DNA from: Stenotrophomonas mori
GTDB taxonomy: Bacteria > Pseudomonadota > Gammaproteobacteria > Xanthomonadales > Xanthomonadaceae
DNA: 64,000 nt
NCBI RefSeq assembly: GCF_023556335.1
Contig: NZ_JAIKTS010000001.1
Location: forward strand, 620,001 to 684,000
Direction of reading: 5' to 3'
Shown here: positions 20,050 through 29,220 of the stretch, piece after piece
Layout: each line of letters starts with the position of its first letter
Position numbering within the stretch: the first letter of the stretch is position 1
Translations under genes and position numbers: made by a program
Notes under the pieces: model-generated
The model's input: the letters and a program-made list of their open reading frames with translations, nothing else
Databases searched by the model: none
Told to the model about the DNA's origin: nothing

Positions 20050-20075
20050 CTTGAAACCGGAAGGGGCGCCCACAT
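20050..20075 (+). promoter_or_regulatory. sigma-32-type heat-shock promoter of grpE-dnaK-dnaJ
   Basis: CTTGAAA (20050-20056) matches the RpoH -35 consensus exactly, and CCCACAT (20069-20075) after 12 bp resembles the CCCCATnT -10. It lies about 45 bp upstream of the grpE start. No CIRCE element (TTAGCACTC-N9-GAGTGCTAA) is present between recN and grpE. Confidence 0.7.
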
Positions 20076-20120
20076 ACGGGATGCAGGCCGGCGGCAGAAC
20101 GACCGCCCGAGAACCCGGAA

Positions 20121-20636
20121 ATGAACCAAGACCATCCCGAATTCGAGACCGATACCCCCGCCGGCGACACGGCCGAGTCGCCGGACCTCCAGCTCCAGGC
20201 GCTGCGTGCCGAGCTCGAGCAGCTCAAGGGCGAGTCGCTGCGCGAGCGCGCCGACCTGGAAAACCAGCGCAAGCGCGTCGCACGCGACATCGAGCAGGCG
20301 CGCAAGTTCGCCAATGAAAAACTGCTTGGCGACCTGCTGCCGGTGTTCGACAGCCTGGACGCCGGCCTGGCGGCCGCCGGCGCGGAACCCAATCCGCTGC
20401 GCGAAGGGCTGGAGCTGACCTACCGGCAACTGCTGAAGGTCGCCGCCGACAACGGGCTGGCACTGCTGGATCCGGTGGGCGAGGCCTTCGATCCGGAGCG
20501 CCACCAGGCCATCAGCCAGGTCGACGCCCCTGCCGGGGTGGCGCCGGGCGCGGTGGTCACCGTGTTCCAGAAGGGCTACCTGCTCAACGAGCGCCTGCTG
20601 CGGCCGGCGCTGGTGGTGGTGGCCCGGGTCGACTGA
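20121..20636 (+). CDS. grpE: nucleotide exchange factor GrpE
   Basis: GrpE releases ADP from DnaK in the Hsp70 cycle. The 171-aa protein has an acidic N-terminus, a long dimerising helix (about 22-75), the motif [19 protein letters not shown], and a C-terminal beta domain with PEKHQA-like [12 protein letters not shown] and [22 protein letters not shown]. The start is at a heat-shock-type promoter. dnaK follows after 106 bp. In Xanthomonas and Stenotrophomonas hrcA usually precedes grpE; here recN is the direct neighbour. Confidence 0.96.
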   Translation: MNQDHPEFETDTPAGDTAESPDLQLQALRAELEQLKGESLRERADLENQRKRVARDIEQARKFANEKLLGDLLPVFDSLDAGLAAAGAEPNPLREGLELTYRQLLKVAADNGLALLDPVGEAFDPERHQAISQVDAPAGVAPGAVVTVFQKGYLLNERLLRPALVVVARVD

Positions 20637-20742
20637 CGCCCGGCAAACAGCGTTCCGGGGATGGCTTGAATGTCGTCCGGTCGTCCCCCACATCCCGATC
20701 ATCCCCGGCGGCTGCCGGCATACGAATCCTCAGGAGTCCCCC

Positions 20743-22665
20743 ATGGGCAAGATCATTGGTATCGACCTCGGCACCACCAACTCGTGCGTGGCGATCATGG
20801 ACGGCGGCAAGGCCCGCGTCATCGAGAACTCGGAAGGCGACCGCACCACGCCCTCCATCGTCGCCTACACCAAGGACGGCGAAGTGCTGATGGGTGCGCC
20901 GGCCAAGCGCCAGGCGGTCACCAACCCGAAGAACACCTTCTATGCGGTGAAGCGCCTGATCGGCCGCAAGTTCACCGATGCCGAAGTGCAGAAGGACATC
21001 GCCCACGTGCCGTACGCCATCCTGGCGCACGACAACGGCGATGCCTGGGTGGCCACCAGCGACGGCAAGAAGATGGCCTCGCAGGAGATCTCGGCCAAGG
21101 TGCTGGAGAAGATGAAGAAGACCGCCGAGGACTTCCTGGGCGAGAAGGTCAGTGAAGCGGTCATCACCGTGCCGGCCTACTTCAACGACAGCCAGCGCCA
21201 GGCGACCAAGGACGCCGGCCGCATCGCCGGCCTGGACGTCAAGCGCATCATCAACGAGCCGACCGCCGCCGCGCTGGCCTACGGGCTGGACAAGGGCGAC
21301 GGCCGCGACCGCAAGATCGTGGTCTACGACCTGGGCGGCGGCACCTTCGACGTGTCGATCATCGAGATCGCCAACGTCGACGGCGAGAAGCAGTTCGAGG
21401 TGCTGGCCACCAACGGCGACACCTTCCTGGGCGGCGAGGACTTCGACAACCGGGTCATCGAGTACCTGGTGGACGAGTTCAACAAGGACCAGGGCATCGA
21501 CCTGCGCAAGGACCCGCTGGCCCTGCAGCGCCTGAAGGATGCCGCCGAGCGCGCCAAGATCGAGCTGTCCAGCGCCCAGCAGACCGAAGTGAACCTGCCG
21601 TACGTCACCGCCGACGCTTCCGGCCCGAAGCACCTGAACATCAAGCTGACCCGCGCCAAGCTGGAAGCCCTGGTCGAGGACCTGGTGAAGAAGTCGATCG
21701 AACCCTGCCGCGTCGCGCTGAACGATGCCGGCCTGCGCTCGAGCGACATCAGCGAGGTGATCCTGGTCGGTGGCCAGACCCGCATGCCGAAGGTGCAGCA
21801 GGCGGTGGCCGAGTTCTTCGGCAAGGAGCCGCGCAAGGACGTCAATCCCGACGAGGCCGTGGCGCTGGGCGCCGCGATCCAGGGCGGCGTGCTGGCCGGC
21901 GACGTCAAGGACGTGCTGCTGCTGGACGTGACTCCGCTGTCGCTGGGCATCGAGACCCTGGGCGGCGTGTTCACCAAGATCATCGAGAAGAACACCACCA
22001 TCCCGACCAAGGCCTCGCAGGTGTTCTCCACCGCCGAGGACAACCAGTCGGCGGTGACCGTGCACGTGCTGCAGGGCGAGCGCGAGCAGGCCCGCTACAA
22101 CAAATCGCTGGCCAAGTTCGACCTGACCGGCATCGAGCCGGCGCCGCGCGGCCTGCCGCAGGTGGAGGTGTCCTTCGACATCGACGCCAACGGCATCCTG
22201 CACGTGTCGGCCAAGGACAAGAAGACCAACAAGGAACAGAAGGTCGAGATCAAGGCCGGTTCGGGCCTGTCCGAGGACGAGATCAACCGCATGGTCGCCG
22301 ATGCCGAGGCGCACCGCGAGGACGACAAGAAGTTCCAGGAACTGGTGCAGGCGCGCAACCAGGCCGACGGCCTGATCCATGCCACCCGCAGCGCCATCAC
22401 CGAGCACGGCAGCAAGGTCGGTGGCGAGGTGATCGGCAAGGTCGAAGCGGCCCTGGCCGAGCTGGAGTCGGCGATGAAGGGTGACGACAAGGCGCAGATC
22501 GAGGCCCGTTCCAAGGCGCTGGAGGAGGCCGGGCAATCGCTGTACGCCGCGGCCGCGGCCGGCGAGCAGGGGGGCGCGGCACCGGAGGGTGGCCCCGCGG
22601 GTGCGGCCGACGACGTGGTGGACGCCGAGTTCACCGAGGTCAAGGACGACGACAAGAAGGCCTGA
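20743..22665 (+). CDS. dnaK: chaperone DnaK (Hsp70)
   Basis: The central ATP-dependent chaperone. The 640-aa protein opens with the ATPase signature [14 protein letters not shown], has the second and third Hsp70 signatures ([13 protein letters not shown] and [11 protein letters not shown]), the linker [16 protein letters not shown], a substrate-binding beta domain and a helical lid, and a low-complexity Gly/Ala tail ending [18 protein letters not shown], the usual DnaK C-terminus. AGGAG precedes the ATG. dnaJ lies 128 bp downstream with a palindromic repeat between. Confidence 0.98.
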   Translation: MGKIIGIDLGTTNSCVAIMDGGKARVIENSEGDRTTPSIVAYTKDGEVLMGAPAKRQAVTNPKNTFYAVKRLIGRKFTDAEVQKDIAHVPYAILAHDNGDAWVATSDGKKMASQEISAKVLEKMKKTAEDFLGEKVSEAVITVPAYFNDSQRQATKDAGRIAGLDVKRIINEPTAAALAYGLDKGDGRDRKIVVYDLGGGTFDVSIIEIANVDGEKQFEVLATNGDTFLGGEDFDNRVIEYLVDEFNKDQGIDLRKDPLALQRLKDAAERAKIELSSAQQTEVNLPYVTADASGPKHLNIKLTRAKLEALVEDLVKKSIEPCRVALNDAGLRSSDISEVILVGGQTRMPKVQQAVAEFFGKEPRKDVNPDEAVALGAAIQGGVLAGDVKDVLLLDVTPLSLGIETLGGVFTKIIEKNTTIPTKASQVFSTAEDNQSAVTVHVLQGEREQARYNKSLAKFDLTGIEPAPRGLPQVEVSFDIDANGILHVSAKDKKTNKEQKVEIKAGSGLSEDEINRMVADAEAHREDDKKFQELVQARNQADGLIHATRSAITEHGSKVGGEVIGKVEAALAELESAMKGDDKAQIEARSKALEEAGQSLYAAAAAGEQGGAAPEGGPAGAADDVVDAEFTEVKDDDKKA

Positions 22666-22674
22666 CGTCCAACG

Positions 22675-22708
22675 CCCCTCTCCCGCGCGGGAGAGGACAG
22701 GGGTGAGG
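22675..22708. repeat. dispersed palindromic repeat between dnaK and dnaJ
   Basis: CCTCTCCCGCGCGGGAGAGG (22677-22696) is a perfect 20-bp palindrome followed by GGGGTGAGG (22700-22708). A related unit with the same end sequence occurs at 36007-36052 between sucB and lpd. Located inside a transcription unit, it could stabilise the upstream mRNA or attenuate expression of dnaJ. Confidence 0.7.
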
Positions 22709-22793
22709 TATCCGGGGGCGACGCGGCCCCGGATCCTCGATCGGCAGATCCCCCCACCCGTCGCTCCCTCGCAGGGGGAGGGAGAGCAGAAGC

Positions 22794-23918
22794 ATGAGCA
22801 AGCGCGATTACTACGAAGTACTGGGTGTCTCCCGGGACGCCAGCGATGACGAGTTGAAGAAGGCCTATCGCCGTTGCGCGATGAAGCACCATCCGGACCG
22901 CAATCCGGGCGATGCCGCCGCCGAGGCGGCCTTCAAGGAATGCAAGGAGGCCTACGAGGTCCTGTCCGACGGCGGCAAGCGGCGCATGTACGACGCCCAC
23001 GGCCATGCCGCGTTCGAGCACGGCATGGGCGGCATGGGCGGTGGCCCGGGCGGCGCCGACATGGGCGACATCTTCGGCGACATCTTCGGCAACATCTTCG
23101 GTGGCGGCGGTGCCCGCCAGGCACGTCGCGGCGCCGATATCGGCTATGTGATGGAGCTGGACCTGGAAGAAGCGGTGGCCGGCGTCGAACGCCGCATCGA
23201 GATCCCCTCGCTGGCCGAGTGCGGCGACTGCCAGGGCAGCGGTGCGGCGGATGGCAAGGTCGAGACCTGCACGGTCTGCGGCGGCCGCGGCCAGGTACGC
23301 ATGCAGCGGGGCATCTTCGCCATGCAGCAGGCCTGCCACAACTGCGGCGGGCGCGGACAGATCGTCGCCCATCCGTGCCGCACCTGCCACGGCAACGGCC
23401 GTGTCGAGGAGGACAAGGTGCTGTCGGTGAACGTGCCGGCCGGCGTCGATACCGGCGACCGCATCCGCCTGCAGGGCGAAGGCGAGGCCGGCCCGCCGGG
23501 CACGCCGCCGGGCGACCTGTACGTGGAGGTGCGCGTACGCGAGCATGCGATCTTCACCCGTGACGGCGATGACCTGCACTGCGAGGTGCCGGTGCGCATC
23601 TCGCAGGCGGCGCTCGGCGACGCGATCCGGGTGGCGACCCTGAACGGCGAGGCCGAGATCCGCATCCCGGCCGAGACCCAGACCGGCAAGCTGTTCCGCC
23701 TGCGCGGCAAGGGCGTGCGCTCGGTGCGCAGCCGTGGCGAGGGCGACCTCTACTGCCGCATCGTGGTGGAGACGCCGGTCAACCTGACCAGCGAGCAGCG
23801 GCGGCTGCTGGAGCAGTTCGAAACGACCTTCGTCGGCGAGGAGGCACGCAAGCATTCGCCGAAGTCGGCGACCTTCATCGATGGGGTCAAGGGCTTCTGG
23901 GAGCGCATGAAGTCCTGA
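22794..23918 (+). CDS. dnaJ: co-chaperone DnaJ (Hsp40)
   Basis: DnaJ stimulates DnaK ATPase and delivers substrates. The 374-aa type I protein has a J domain with the HPD motif (KHHPDRNPG), a Gly-rich linker ([12 protein letters not shown]), and four zinc-binding repeats [24 protein letters not shown] and CRTCHGNG, then the C-terminal substrate-binding domains. A GGGAGGGAGAG sequence gives a strong ribosome-binding site. A hairpin follows the gene. Confidence 0.97.
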   Translation: MSKRDYYEVLGVSRDASDDELKKAYRRCAMKHHPDRNPGDAAAEAAFKECKEAYEVLSDGGKRRMYDAHGHAAFEHGMGGMGGGPGGADMGDIFGDIFGNIFGGGGARQARRGADIGYVMELDLEEAVAGVERRIEIPSLAECGDCQGSGAADGKVETCTVCGGRGQVRMQRGIFAMQQACHNCGGRGQIVAHPCRTCHGNGRVEEDKVLSVNVPAGVDTGDRIRLQGEGEAGPPGTPPGDLYVEVRVREHAIFTRDGDDLHCEVPVRISQAALGDAIRVATLNGEAEIRIPAETQTGKLFRLRGKGVRSVRSRGEGDLYCRIVVETPVNLTSEQRRLLEQFETTFVGEEARKHSPKSATFIDGVKGFWERMKS

Positions 23919-23965
23919 CGCCGGCAGCAGCGCGCGGGCCATGCGCCCGCGTCCCCGGTTCCGAT

Positions 23966-23996
23966 GCGGAAGCCGCAGCCTGCTGCGGCTTTCCGC
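23966..23996 (+). terminator. hairpin after dnaJ
   Basis: GCGGAAGCCGCAG (23966-23978) pairs with CTGCGGCTTTCCGC (23983-23996) through a 13-bp stem with one bulged base and a 4-nt loop. There is no T run; it is a probable terminator or 3' end stabiliser for the grpE-dnaK-dnaJ transcript. Confidence 0.5.
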
Positions 23997-24071
23997 GTCA
24001 TGCGCGCAAGCGTTGCTTGCGCACGTAAGCGTTGCATGCAGGTGGCGGGCCCGCGGACGTAGAATGCGGCG

Positions 24072-24980
24072 ATGAACAATGTCGACCACAGCCACCTCGT
24101 GCATGGTCGCCGACAACGCCCGGACGGGCCGTCGCCGGTGGACGTGATTTCCGTTCAATCGCAACTGGTCTACGGCCACGCCGGCAACAGCGCCGCGGTG
24201 CCGCCGCTGCGCGCGCTGGGCCTGCGGGTGGCGGAAGTGCCGACCACCCTGCTGAGCAATGCGCCGTTCTACCCGACCCTGCAGGGGCGGGTGCTGCCGG
24301 CGGACTGGTTCGCCGGCCTGTTGCAGGGGGCCAGCGAGCGCGGGCTGCCGCAGCGCGCCCGTGCGCTCATCTCCGGATATTTCGGCAGCGCCGCCAACGG
24401 CGCCGCGTTCGCCGACTGGCTCGATGGCGTCGCCGCGTCCTGCCCGGATCTGCGCTACTGCCTGGACCCGGTAATCGGCGACACCCATACCGGTCCCTAT
24501 GTCGAACCGGGCCTGGAGCGGATCTTCGCCGAGCGCCTGCTGCCGCACGCATGGCTGGTGACCCCCAATGCGTTCGAGCTCGGGCGCCTGGCCGGCATGC
24601 CGGCGCTGGAGCAGGACGATGCCATCGCGGCCTCGCGCCGGCTGCTGGAGCAGGGCCCGGAATGGGTGATCGCCCATTCCGTGTCCGGGGTGCCCGGCGA
24701 ACTGGTCACCCTGGCGATCGGGCGCGAGCAGACCTGGCGCTGGACGTCGCCGCACCTGCCGGTGGACGTGGCCGGCACCGGCGACGTACTGATGTCGCTG
24801 CTGGTGGCCTTCCTGCTCAAGGGGCACGCGTTCGAGGATGCGGTCGGCCGCGCGATCGCCGGTGTGCATGCGGCGCTGGAAGCGACCCTGGTACAGGGCG
24901 TGGAGGAATTCGACGTGCTGGCCGCGGCACCGGCGGCGCTGGGAACCCCCTACCGCTTCCTGCCCGAGCGCCTGGCGTGA
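24072..24980 (+). CDS. pdxY: pyridoxal kinase PdxY
   Basis: PdxY phosphorylates pyridoxal in the vitamin B6 salvage pathway. The 302-aa ribokinase-fold protein shows VISVQSQLVYGHAGNSAAV at the substrate end, CLDPVIGDTHTGPYV and the ATP/catalytic motif VDVAGTGDVLMS. The N-terminus (MNNVDHSHLVHGRRQRPDGPSP) is about 20 residues longer than in E. coli and might not be translated if a downstream start is used. tyrA follows with its start 23 bp after the stop, or overlapping it if the GTG at 24977 is used. Confidence 0.93.
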   Translation: MNNVDHSHLVHGRRQRPDGPSPVDVISVQSQLVYGHAGNSAAVPPLRALGLRVAEVPTTLLSNAPFYPTLQGRVLPADWFAGLLQGASERGLPQRARALISGYFGSAANGAAFADWLDGVAASCPDLRYCLDPVIGDTHTGPYVEPGLERIFAERLLPHAWLVTPNAFELGRLAGMPALEQDDAIAASRRLLEQGPEWVIAHSVSGVPGELVTLAIGREQTWRWTSPHLPVDVAGTGDVLMSLLVAFLLKGHAFEDAVGRAIAGVHAALEATLVQGVEEFDVLAAAPAALGTPYRFLPERLA

Positions 24981-25003
24981 GCGCAGTGGCGTGCCGGGAA
25001 ACG

Positions 25004-26110
25004 ATGCCGGTGATCGGCATCGTGGGCAGCGGCGGTGCCTATGGGCGCTGGCTGCGGACGTTCTTCGCGTCGCGCATGGGCCTGGAGGTCATCGGCCACG
25101 ATCCGGTCGACCCGGCCTCGCAGACCCCGGAGCAGCTGCTCGCGCAGGCCGACGTGCTGTTGTTCTCGGCGCCGATCCGGCATACGCCGGCGCTGATCGA
25201 CGACTATGTGCGGCGGTCGGCGGGCCGCGAGCAGGGCCGGCTGTGGCTGGACGTGACATCGATCAAGAGCGCGCCGGTGGCCGCGATGCTGCGCTCCGGC
25301 GCGAGCGTGGCCGGCCTGCACCCGATGACCGCGCCGCCGAAGACCCCCACCCTGAAGGGCCGGGTGATGGTCGTCTGCGAAGCGCGCGTCGAAGCGCACT
25401 GGCGCGCCTGGCTGGAGCGGCTGTACGCCGCGCTGGAGGCCGACTGCGTGCCGGCCTCGCCGGAGCACCATGACCGGGTGATGGCACTGGTGCAGGCGAT
25501 GGTGCACGCCACCCATCTCGCGCAGGCCGGGGTGCTGCAGGGCTATGCGCCGCTGCTGGGCGAACTGCGCGAGCTGATGGCCTACCGTTCCATCGCGTTC
25601 GAGCTGGATGCGACGGTGATCTCGCGCATCCTGTCGCTGAATCCGGCGATCTATGAAGACATCCAGTTCGGCAACCCGCACGCCGGGGAGGTGCTCGACC
25701 GCCTGCTGGAGCAGCTGCAGCGGTTGCGGGCGCTGCTCGCCGATGGCAGCGACGCGGCCCGTTCGGCGTTCCGCGGGGAGTTCCTCGAGGGCAACCGTGA
25801 CGCGATGGGCGAACAGGCGCTGCGCGACGGCAACTACAACTTCGAACGCCTGGGCTACCTGCTGTCGGACCTGGCCGATGCCCGCGCGATGAGCGTGCAC
25901 CTGCCGGAGGACCGTGCCGGCTCGCTGCGCGAACTGCTGCATGTCTTCGAGCGCCACGGCATCAGCCTGGCATCGATCCATTCGTCGCGCACGCCGGCGG
26001 GCGACGTCCACTTCCGCATGGGCTTTGCCCGGCATTACGCCGCGGACGTGCTGGACGCCGCCGCCCAGGAGATCGACCGCAGCGGCATCGGCCGGGTACT
26101 GGAGCGGTGA
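25004..26110 (+). CDS. tyrA: prephenate dehydrogenase with C-terminal ACT domain
   Basis: TyrA oxidatively decarboxylates prephenate to 4-hydroxyphenylpyruvate for tyrosine synthesis. The 368-aa protein has an N-terminal NAD-binding fold (PVIGIVGSGGAYGRW), the conserved AGLHPMTAPP and QAMVHATHLAQAGVL helices, and a C-terminal ACT-type module (about 295-368, VHLPEDRAGSLRELLHVFERHGISLASIHSSR) that would sense an amino acid, as described for Xanthomonad TyrA. An alternative GTG start at 24977 overlaps the pdxY stop. There is no fused chorismate mutase, unlike E. coli. Confidence 0.93.
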   Translation: MPVIGIVGSGGAYGRWLRTFFASRMGLEVIGHDPVDPASQTPEQLLAQADVLLFSAPIRHTPALIDDYVRRSAGREQGRLWLDVTSIKSAPVAAMLRSGASVAGLHPMTAPPKTPTLKGRVMVVCEARVEAHWRAWLERLYAALEADCVPASPEHHDRVMALVQAMVHATHLAQAGVLQGYAPLLGELRELMAYRSIAFELDATVISRILSLNPAIYEDIQFGNPHAGEVLDRLLEQLQRLRALLADGSDAARSAFRGEFLEGNRDAMGEQALRDGNYNFERLGYLLSDLADARAMSVHLPEDRAGSLRELLHVFERHGISLASIHSSRTPAGDVHFRMGFARHYAADVLDAAAQEIDRSGIGRVLER

Positions 26111-26162
26111 GCGCGCGCCGCTGCCCGAGGCGCGCGGGGGCGGGCGGCGGAAACACCACCCA

Positions 26163-26209
26163 GTCATCCACAGCGGGTGTGGATGACCTGCGCACAAGCC
26201 TGTGGATGA
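26163..26209. promoter_or_regulatory. cluster of three DnaA-box-like 9-mers, two forming a palindrome
   Basis: TCATCCACA at 26164-26172 and TGTGGATGA at 26178-26186 and 26201-26209 each differ by one base from the DnaA consensus TTATCCACA/TGTGGATAA. The first two form an inverted repeat GTCATCCACA/TGTGGATGAC with 5-nt spacing. It lies 52 bp after tyrA. It might be a DnaA-binding cluster or simply a terminator stem; there is no T run. Confidence 0.4.
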
Positions 26210-26302
26210 ATGGCCAGGTCCCTTGTGGGACAAGGCTGTCAAGAGGGCTGGCCATTTCTTCGCCAGCACCGGCCGGCGGCCATGCCGCGGCCACGGCAAC
26301 CC

Positions 26303-26497
26303 TCAGGTCCGCAGCGTCAGCTCACCATCGAGCGTACTGAAGCCGCCGGCGTCGCGCTGCAGGCGGCGGCCGTCGTCCAGTTCGTAACGGGGGGCAGCCG
26401 GCTCGCCGTCCTGCAGGCTGTCCGGCTCGGGAATGAACGCGATGATGACGCGGCTTTCGCCGTGCTGGTCGGTGGCGGGAAACGGGCGGAACGACAT
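26303..26497 (-). CDS. small conserved-looking hypothetical protein
   Basis: A 64-aa acidic soluble protein beginning MSFRPFPATDQHGESR and ending with the patch GGFSTLDGELTLRT. AGGAG 8 bp upstream of the ATG is a strong ribosome-binding site, and the codon use matches the neighbours. No signal peptide or membrane segment is seen. I do not recognise a family with a known function. It is followed on its 3' side by the DnaA-box-like region. The ABC exporter gene lies behind it on the same strand, ending 135 bp upstream. Confidence 0.68.
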   Translation of the reverse strand: MSFRPFPATDQHGESRVIIAFIPEPDSLQDGEPAAPRYELDDGRRLQRDAGGFSTLDGELTLRT

Positions 26498-26632
26498 GGC
26501 AAGCTCCTGCGCGGTATCCAACAGGGTGGGGCAGGGCCAGCCTGCGACGGAGGGCGTTAGCGCAGGGTCACGGTGGCGTTGCGGAAAGGTAGGCCGGAGG
26601 CGCGGAGCCCTGCGTCGCCGCTGCCGACGCCT

Positions 26633-28408
26633 TCACTCGATGAACTGCAGCCGTGCCAGTTCCGCGTACAGGCCACCTTCGCGCAGCAACTGCGCGTGCG
26701 TGCCCTGGGCGACGATGCGGCCGTGGTCCATCACCACGATGCGGTCGGCCTTGAGCACGGTCGCCAGCCGGTGCGCGATCACCAGCGTGGTACGGCCGGC
26801 CATCAGCCGCTCCAACGCCTGCTGCACCGCGCGTTCGCTCTGCGCGTCCAGCGCGCTGGTGGCTTCGTCCAGCAGCAGCACCGGCGCATCCTTGAGCAGG
26901 GCGCGGGCGATGGCGATGCGCTGCTGCTGGCCACCGGACAGGCGCGCGCCACGCTCGCCCAGTTCGCTGGCATAGCCGTCGGGCAGGGCGCGGATGAAGT
27001 CGTCGGCCTCGGCGGCGCGCGCGGCGGCATGCAGCGCCTCGTCGCTGGCCTGCAAGCGGCCATAGCGGATGTTGTCGGCCGCGCTGGACGCGAACAGCGC
27101 CGGTTGCTGCGGCACCAGCGCGATCTGTTCGCGCAGCGCGCCGGGCTCGGCCTGGCGCAGGTCGATGCCATCGATGCTGACGGTGCCGGTGTCCGGATCG
27201 TGGAAGCGCAGCAGCAGGGACAGCACCGTGCTCTTGCCGGCGCCGGAGGGCCCCACCAGGGCGACGGTTTCGCCCGGCCGGACATGCAGCGTGAAGCGGT
27301 CCAGCGCCGGCTGGCCCGGCCGCTGCGGATAGTGGAAGACCACCTCGTCGAAGCGGATGTCGCCCTGCAGCGGCAGCGGCAGCGCTTGCGGCACGCGCGG
27401 CGCTTCCACGGTGGCCTGTTCCTGCAGCAGCTCGGCGATGCGGCCCATGCCGCCGGCGGCGCGCTGCAGTTCGTTCCAGACCTCGGCGAGTGCGCCGACC
27501 GAGCCGCCGCCGATCAGCGCATAGAACACGAACTGGCCCAGTTCGCCCTTGCTGATGCGGCCGGCGATCACATCGTGCGCACCGGACCAGAGCACCAGCA
27601 CCACCGCGCCGAAGACCAGGGTGATGACGATGGCGGTGACCAGCGACTGGGTGCGGATGCGGCCACGCGCGGTTGCCACCGCGACCTGCACCGCCGCGGC
27701 GAAACGGCCGGTCTCGTAGGGTTCGCGTGCATGCGCCTGCACGGTGCGCACCGCGCCGAGGGTCTCGCTGGCGAGGTTGTTGGCGTCGGCGACGCGGTCC
27801 TGGCTGGCGCGCGAGGCCTTCTCGAGCCGCCGTGCACCAAGGACGATGGGCAGTACCGCCAGCGGGATGCCGATCAGGGTGAAGGCGGCCAGGCGCGGGC
27901 TGGTGACGAACAGCATCGCCAGACTGCCGACCACGGTGACGCTGCTGCGCAGCGCCACCGACATGCTGCTGCCGACCACGCTGCGCAGCAGTTCGCTGTC
28001 CGCGGACAGCCGCGAGACCAGCTCGCCGCTGCGGTTGCGGTCGTGGAACTGCGCGTCGAGCCCGATCAGGTGCGCGTAGAGCTGGCGGCGCAGGTCCGCG
28101 ACGACCTTTTCGCCAAGCAGCGAGACGAAGAAGAAACGCGCCGCGCTGGCGGCGGCGAGCACCACCACCACTGCGAACACCAGCAGGAACACCTGGTCGA
28201 TGTCGCCGCCGCTGCTGAAACCGTCGTCGATCATGCGCCGGAACGCGACCGGGAAACTCAGGGTGGCCGCCGAGGCCACCGCCAGGGCCGCCAGCCAGGC
28301 GGCGAACAGCCCCCTGTGCCGGCGCACGAACGGCCACAGTGCGCGCAGCGTGCCCAGCCGCGCCTTGGCGGAAGGAAGGGGGGCGGGAGCGGGATCGGTC
28401 ATGGGCAT
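26633..28408 (-). CDS. MsbA-like ABC transporter (fused permease and ATPase)
   Basis: A half-size type I ABC exporter of 591 aa: six membrane spans in the first 320 residues, then a nucleotide-binding domain with Walker A GPSGAGKS, Q-loop LVPQQPALF, signature LSGGQQQR, Walker B VLLLDEAT and switch His in IAHRL. It resembles the MsbA-related subgroup common in proteobacteria; the substrate (lipid, peptide or drug) cannot be told. ATG codons at 28408 and 28402 are both possible starts. It follows the YigZ gene on the same strand by 139 bp. Confidence 0.9.
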   Translation of the reverse strand: MPMTDPAPAPLPSAKARLGTLRALWPFVRRHRGLFAAWLAALAVASAATLSFPVAFRRMIDDGFSSGGDIDQVFLLVFAVVVVLAAASAARFFFVSLLGEKVVADLRRQLYAHLIGLDAQFHDRNRSGELVSRLSADSELLRSVVGSSMSVALRSSVTVVGSLAMLFVTSPRLAAFTLIGIPLAVLPIVLGARRLEKASRASQDRVADANNLASETLGAVRTVQAHAREPYETGRFAAAVQVAVATARGRIRTQSLVTAIVITLVFGAVVLVLWSGAHDVIAGRISKGELGQFVFYALIGGGSVGALAEVWNELQRAAGGMGRIAELLQEQATVEAPRVPQALPLPLQGDIRFDEVVFHYPQRPGQPALDRFTLHVRPGETVALVGPSGAGKSTVLSLLLRFHDPDTGTVSIDGIDLRQAEPGALREQIALVPQQPALFASSAADNIRYGRLQASDEALHAAARAAEADDFIRALPDGYASELGERGARLSGGQQQRIAIARALLKDAPVLLLDEATSALDAQSERAVQQALERLMAGRTTLVIAHRLATVLKADRIVVMDHGRIVAQGTHAQLLREGGLYAELARLQFIE

Positions 28409-28547
28409 GGCATCGGAGGAAAGGGCGGCCGGCACACAGCGGCGCGCGGGGCGGTCCCACGGGCGCGGAGGACGGCTGGCGACATGGGCCGCCACGTCCG
28501 CACAGGGTACCGGGGCTGCGGCGCATTGTAGCGGCGGCGCCGGGGCC

Positions 28548-29138
28548 TCAGTGTTCGTCCCCGCACCAGCGCACGCGGCCGCGGGTGGCATCGCGCAGCT
28601 GCGTCTTGAGCGCCTGCACGCGGTCCAGGGGCAGCTCGAGGGTCAGCCGCGCGCCGTGCTCGTCGAACGCCTCGTCGCGTTTTTCGGCGGCATGCGCCGC
28701 CAGGTGCGTGTAGATGGTGCCGAGCTCGTCGAACGGGCAGGCCAGGTGCACCGTGCGCATCGCCACCAGCGGCAGCCGCGGCGCCAGCCGCAGGCACTCG
28801 GCGGCGGTACCGCCATAGGCGCGGACCAGGCCGCCGGCGCCGAGCTTGATGCCGCCGTACCAGCGGGTGACGACCACCACCACGCGGTCGTAGCCCTGGC
28901 CGTCGATCGCCGCCAGGATCGGCCGGCCGGCGGTGCCGGCGGGTTCGCCGTCGTCGCTGGAGCGGTAGTCGTCGCCATGACGGTAGGCCCAGCAGTTGTG
29001 GGTGGCATCGGCGACCGAGACCTCGCCGATGAAGGCCAGCGCCGCGGCCGCGCCATCGATCGGCGCGGCCTGGGCCAGGAAGCGGCTGTGCTTGATTTCC
29101 AGCGCATGGCTGGCGGTCGCGGCGAGGGTATCGGACAT
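28548..29138 (-). CDS. YigZ/IMPACT family protein
   Basis: A 196-aa member of the UPF0029/IMPACT family. Key features are the IKHSRFLAQAAPI start, ATHNCWAYRHG, DDGEPAGTAGRPIL and VVVVVTRWYGGIKLGAGGLVRAYGG, which together define the family. Bacterial YigZ has unknown biochemical function; eukaryotic IMPACT modulates GCN2 signalling and the fold resembles ribosomal translocase domains. It sits between the anti-sigma-like gene and the ABC exporter, all on the minus strand. Another in-frame ATG at 29147 would add three residues. Confidence 0.93.
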   Translation of the reverse strand: MSDTLAATASHALEIKHSRFLAQAAPIDGAAAALAFIGEVSVADATHNCWAYRHGDDYRSSDDGEPAGTAGRPILAAIDGQGYDRVVVVVTRWYGGIKLGAGGLVRAYGGTAAECLRLAPRLPLVAMRTVHLACPFDELGTIYTHLAAHAAEKRDEAFDEHGARLTLELPLDRVQALKTQLRDATRGRVRWCGDEH

Positions 29139-29220
29139 CACCGCCATTCTAGGCGCTGGCAGCGCTGGGGGCATGTCCGGGGCGCCTCCCGGCGGGCCGG
29201 CCGGGACACCGCGCCGCGGC

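Noticed and set aside
20584..24869. Long minus-strand frames opposite dnaK, dnaJ and pdxY
   Set aside because: All three plus-strand genes are clear; the antisense frames are composition artefacts of high GC.
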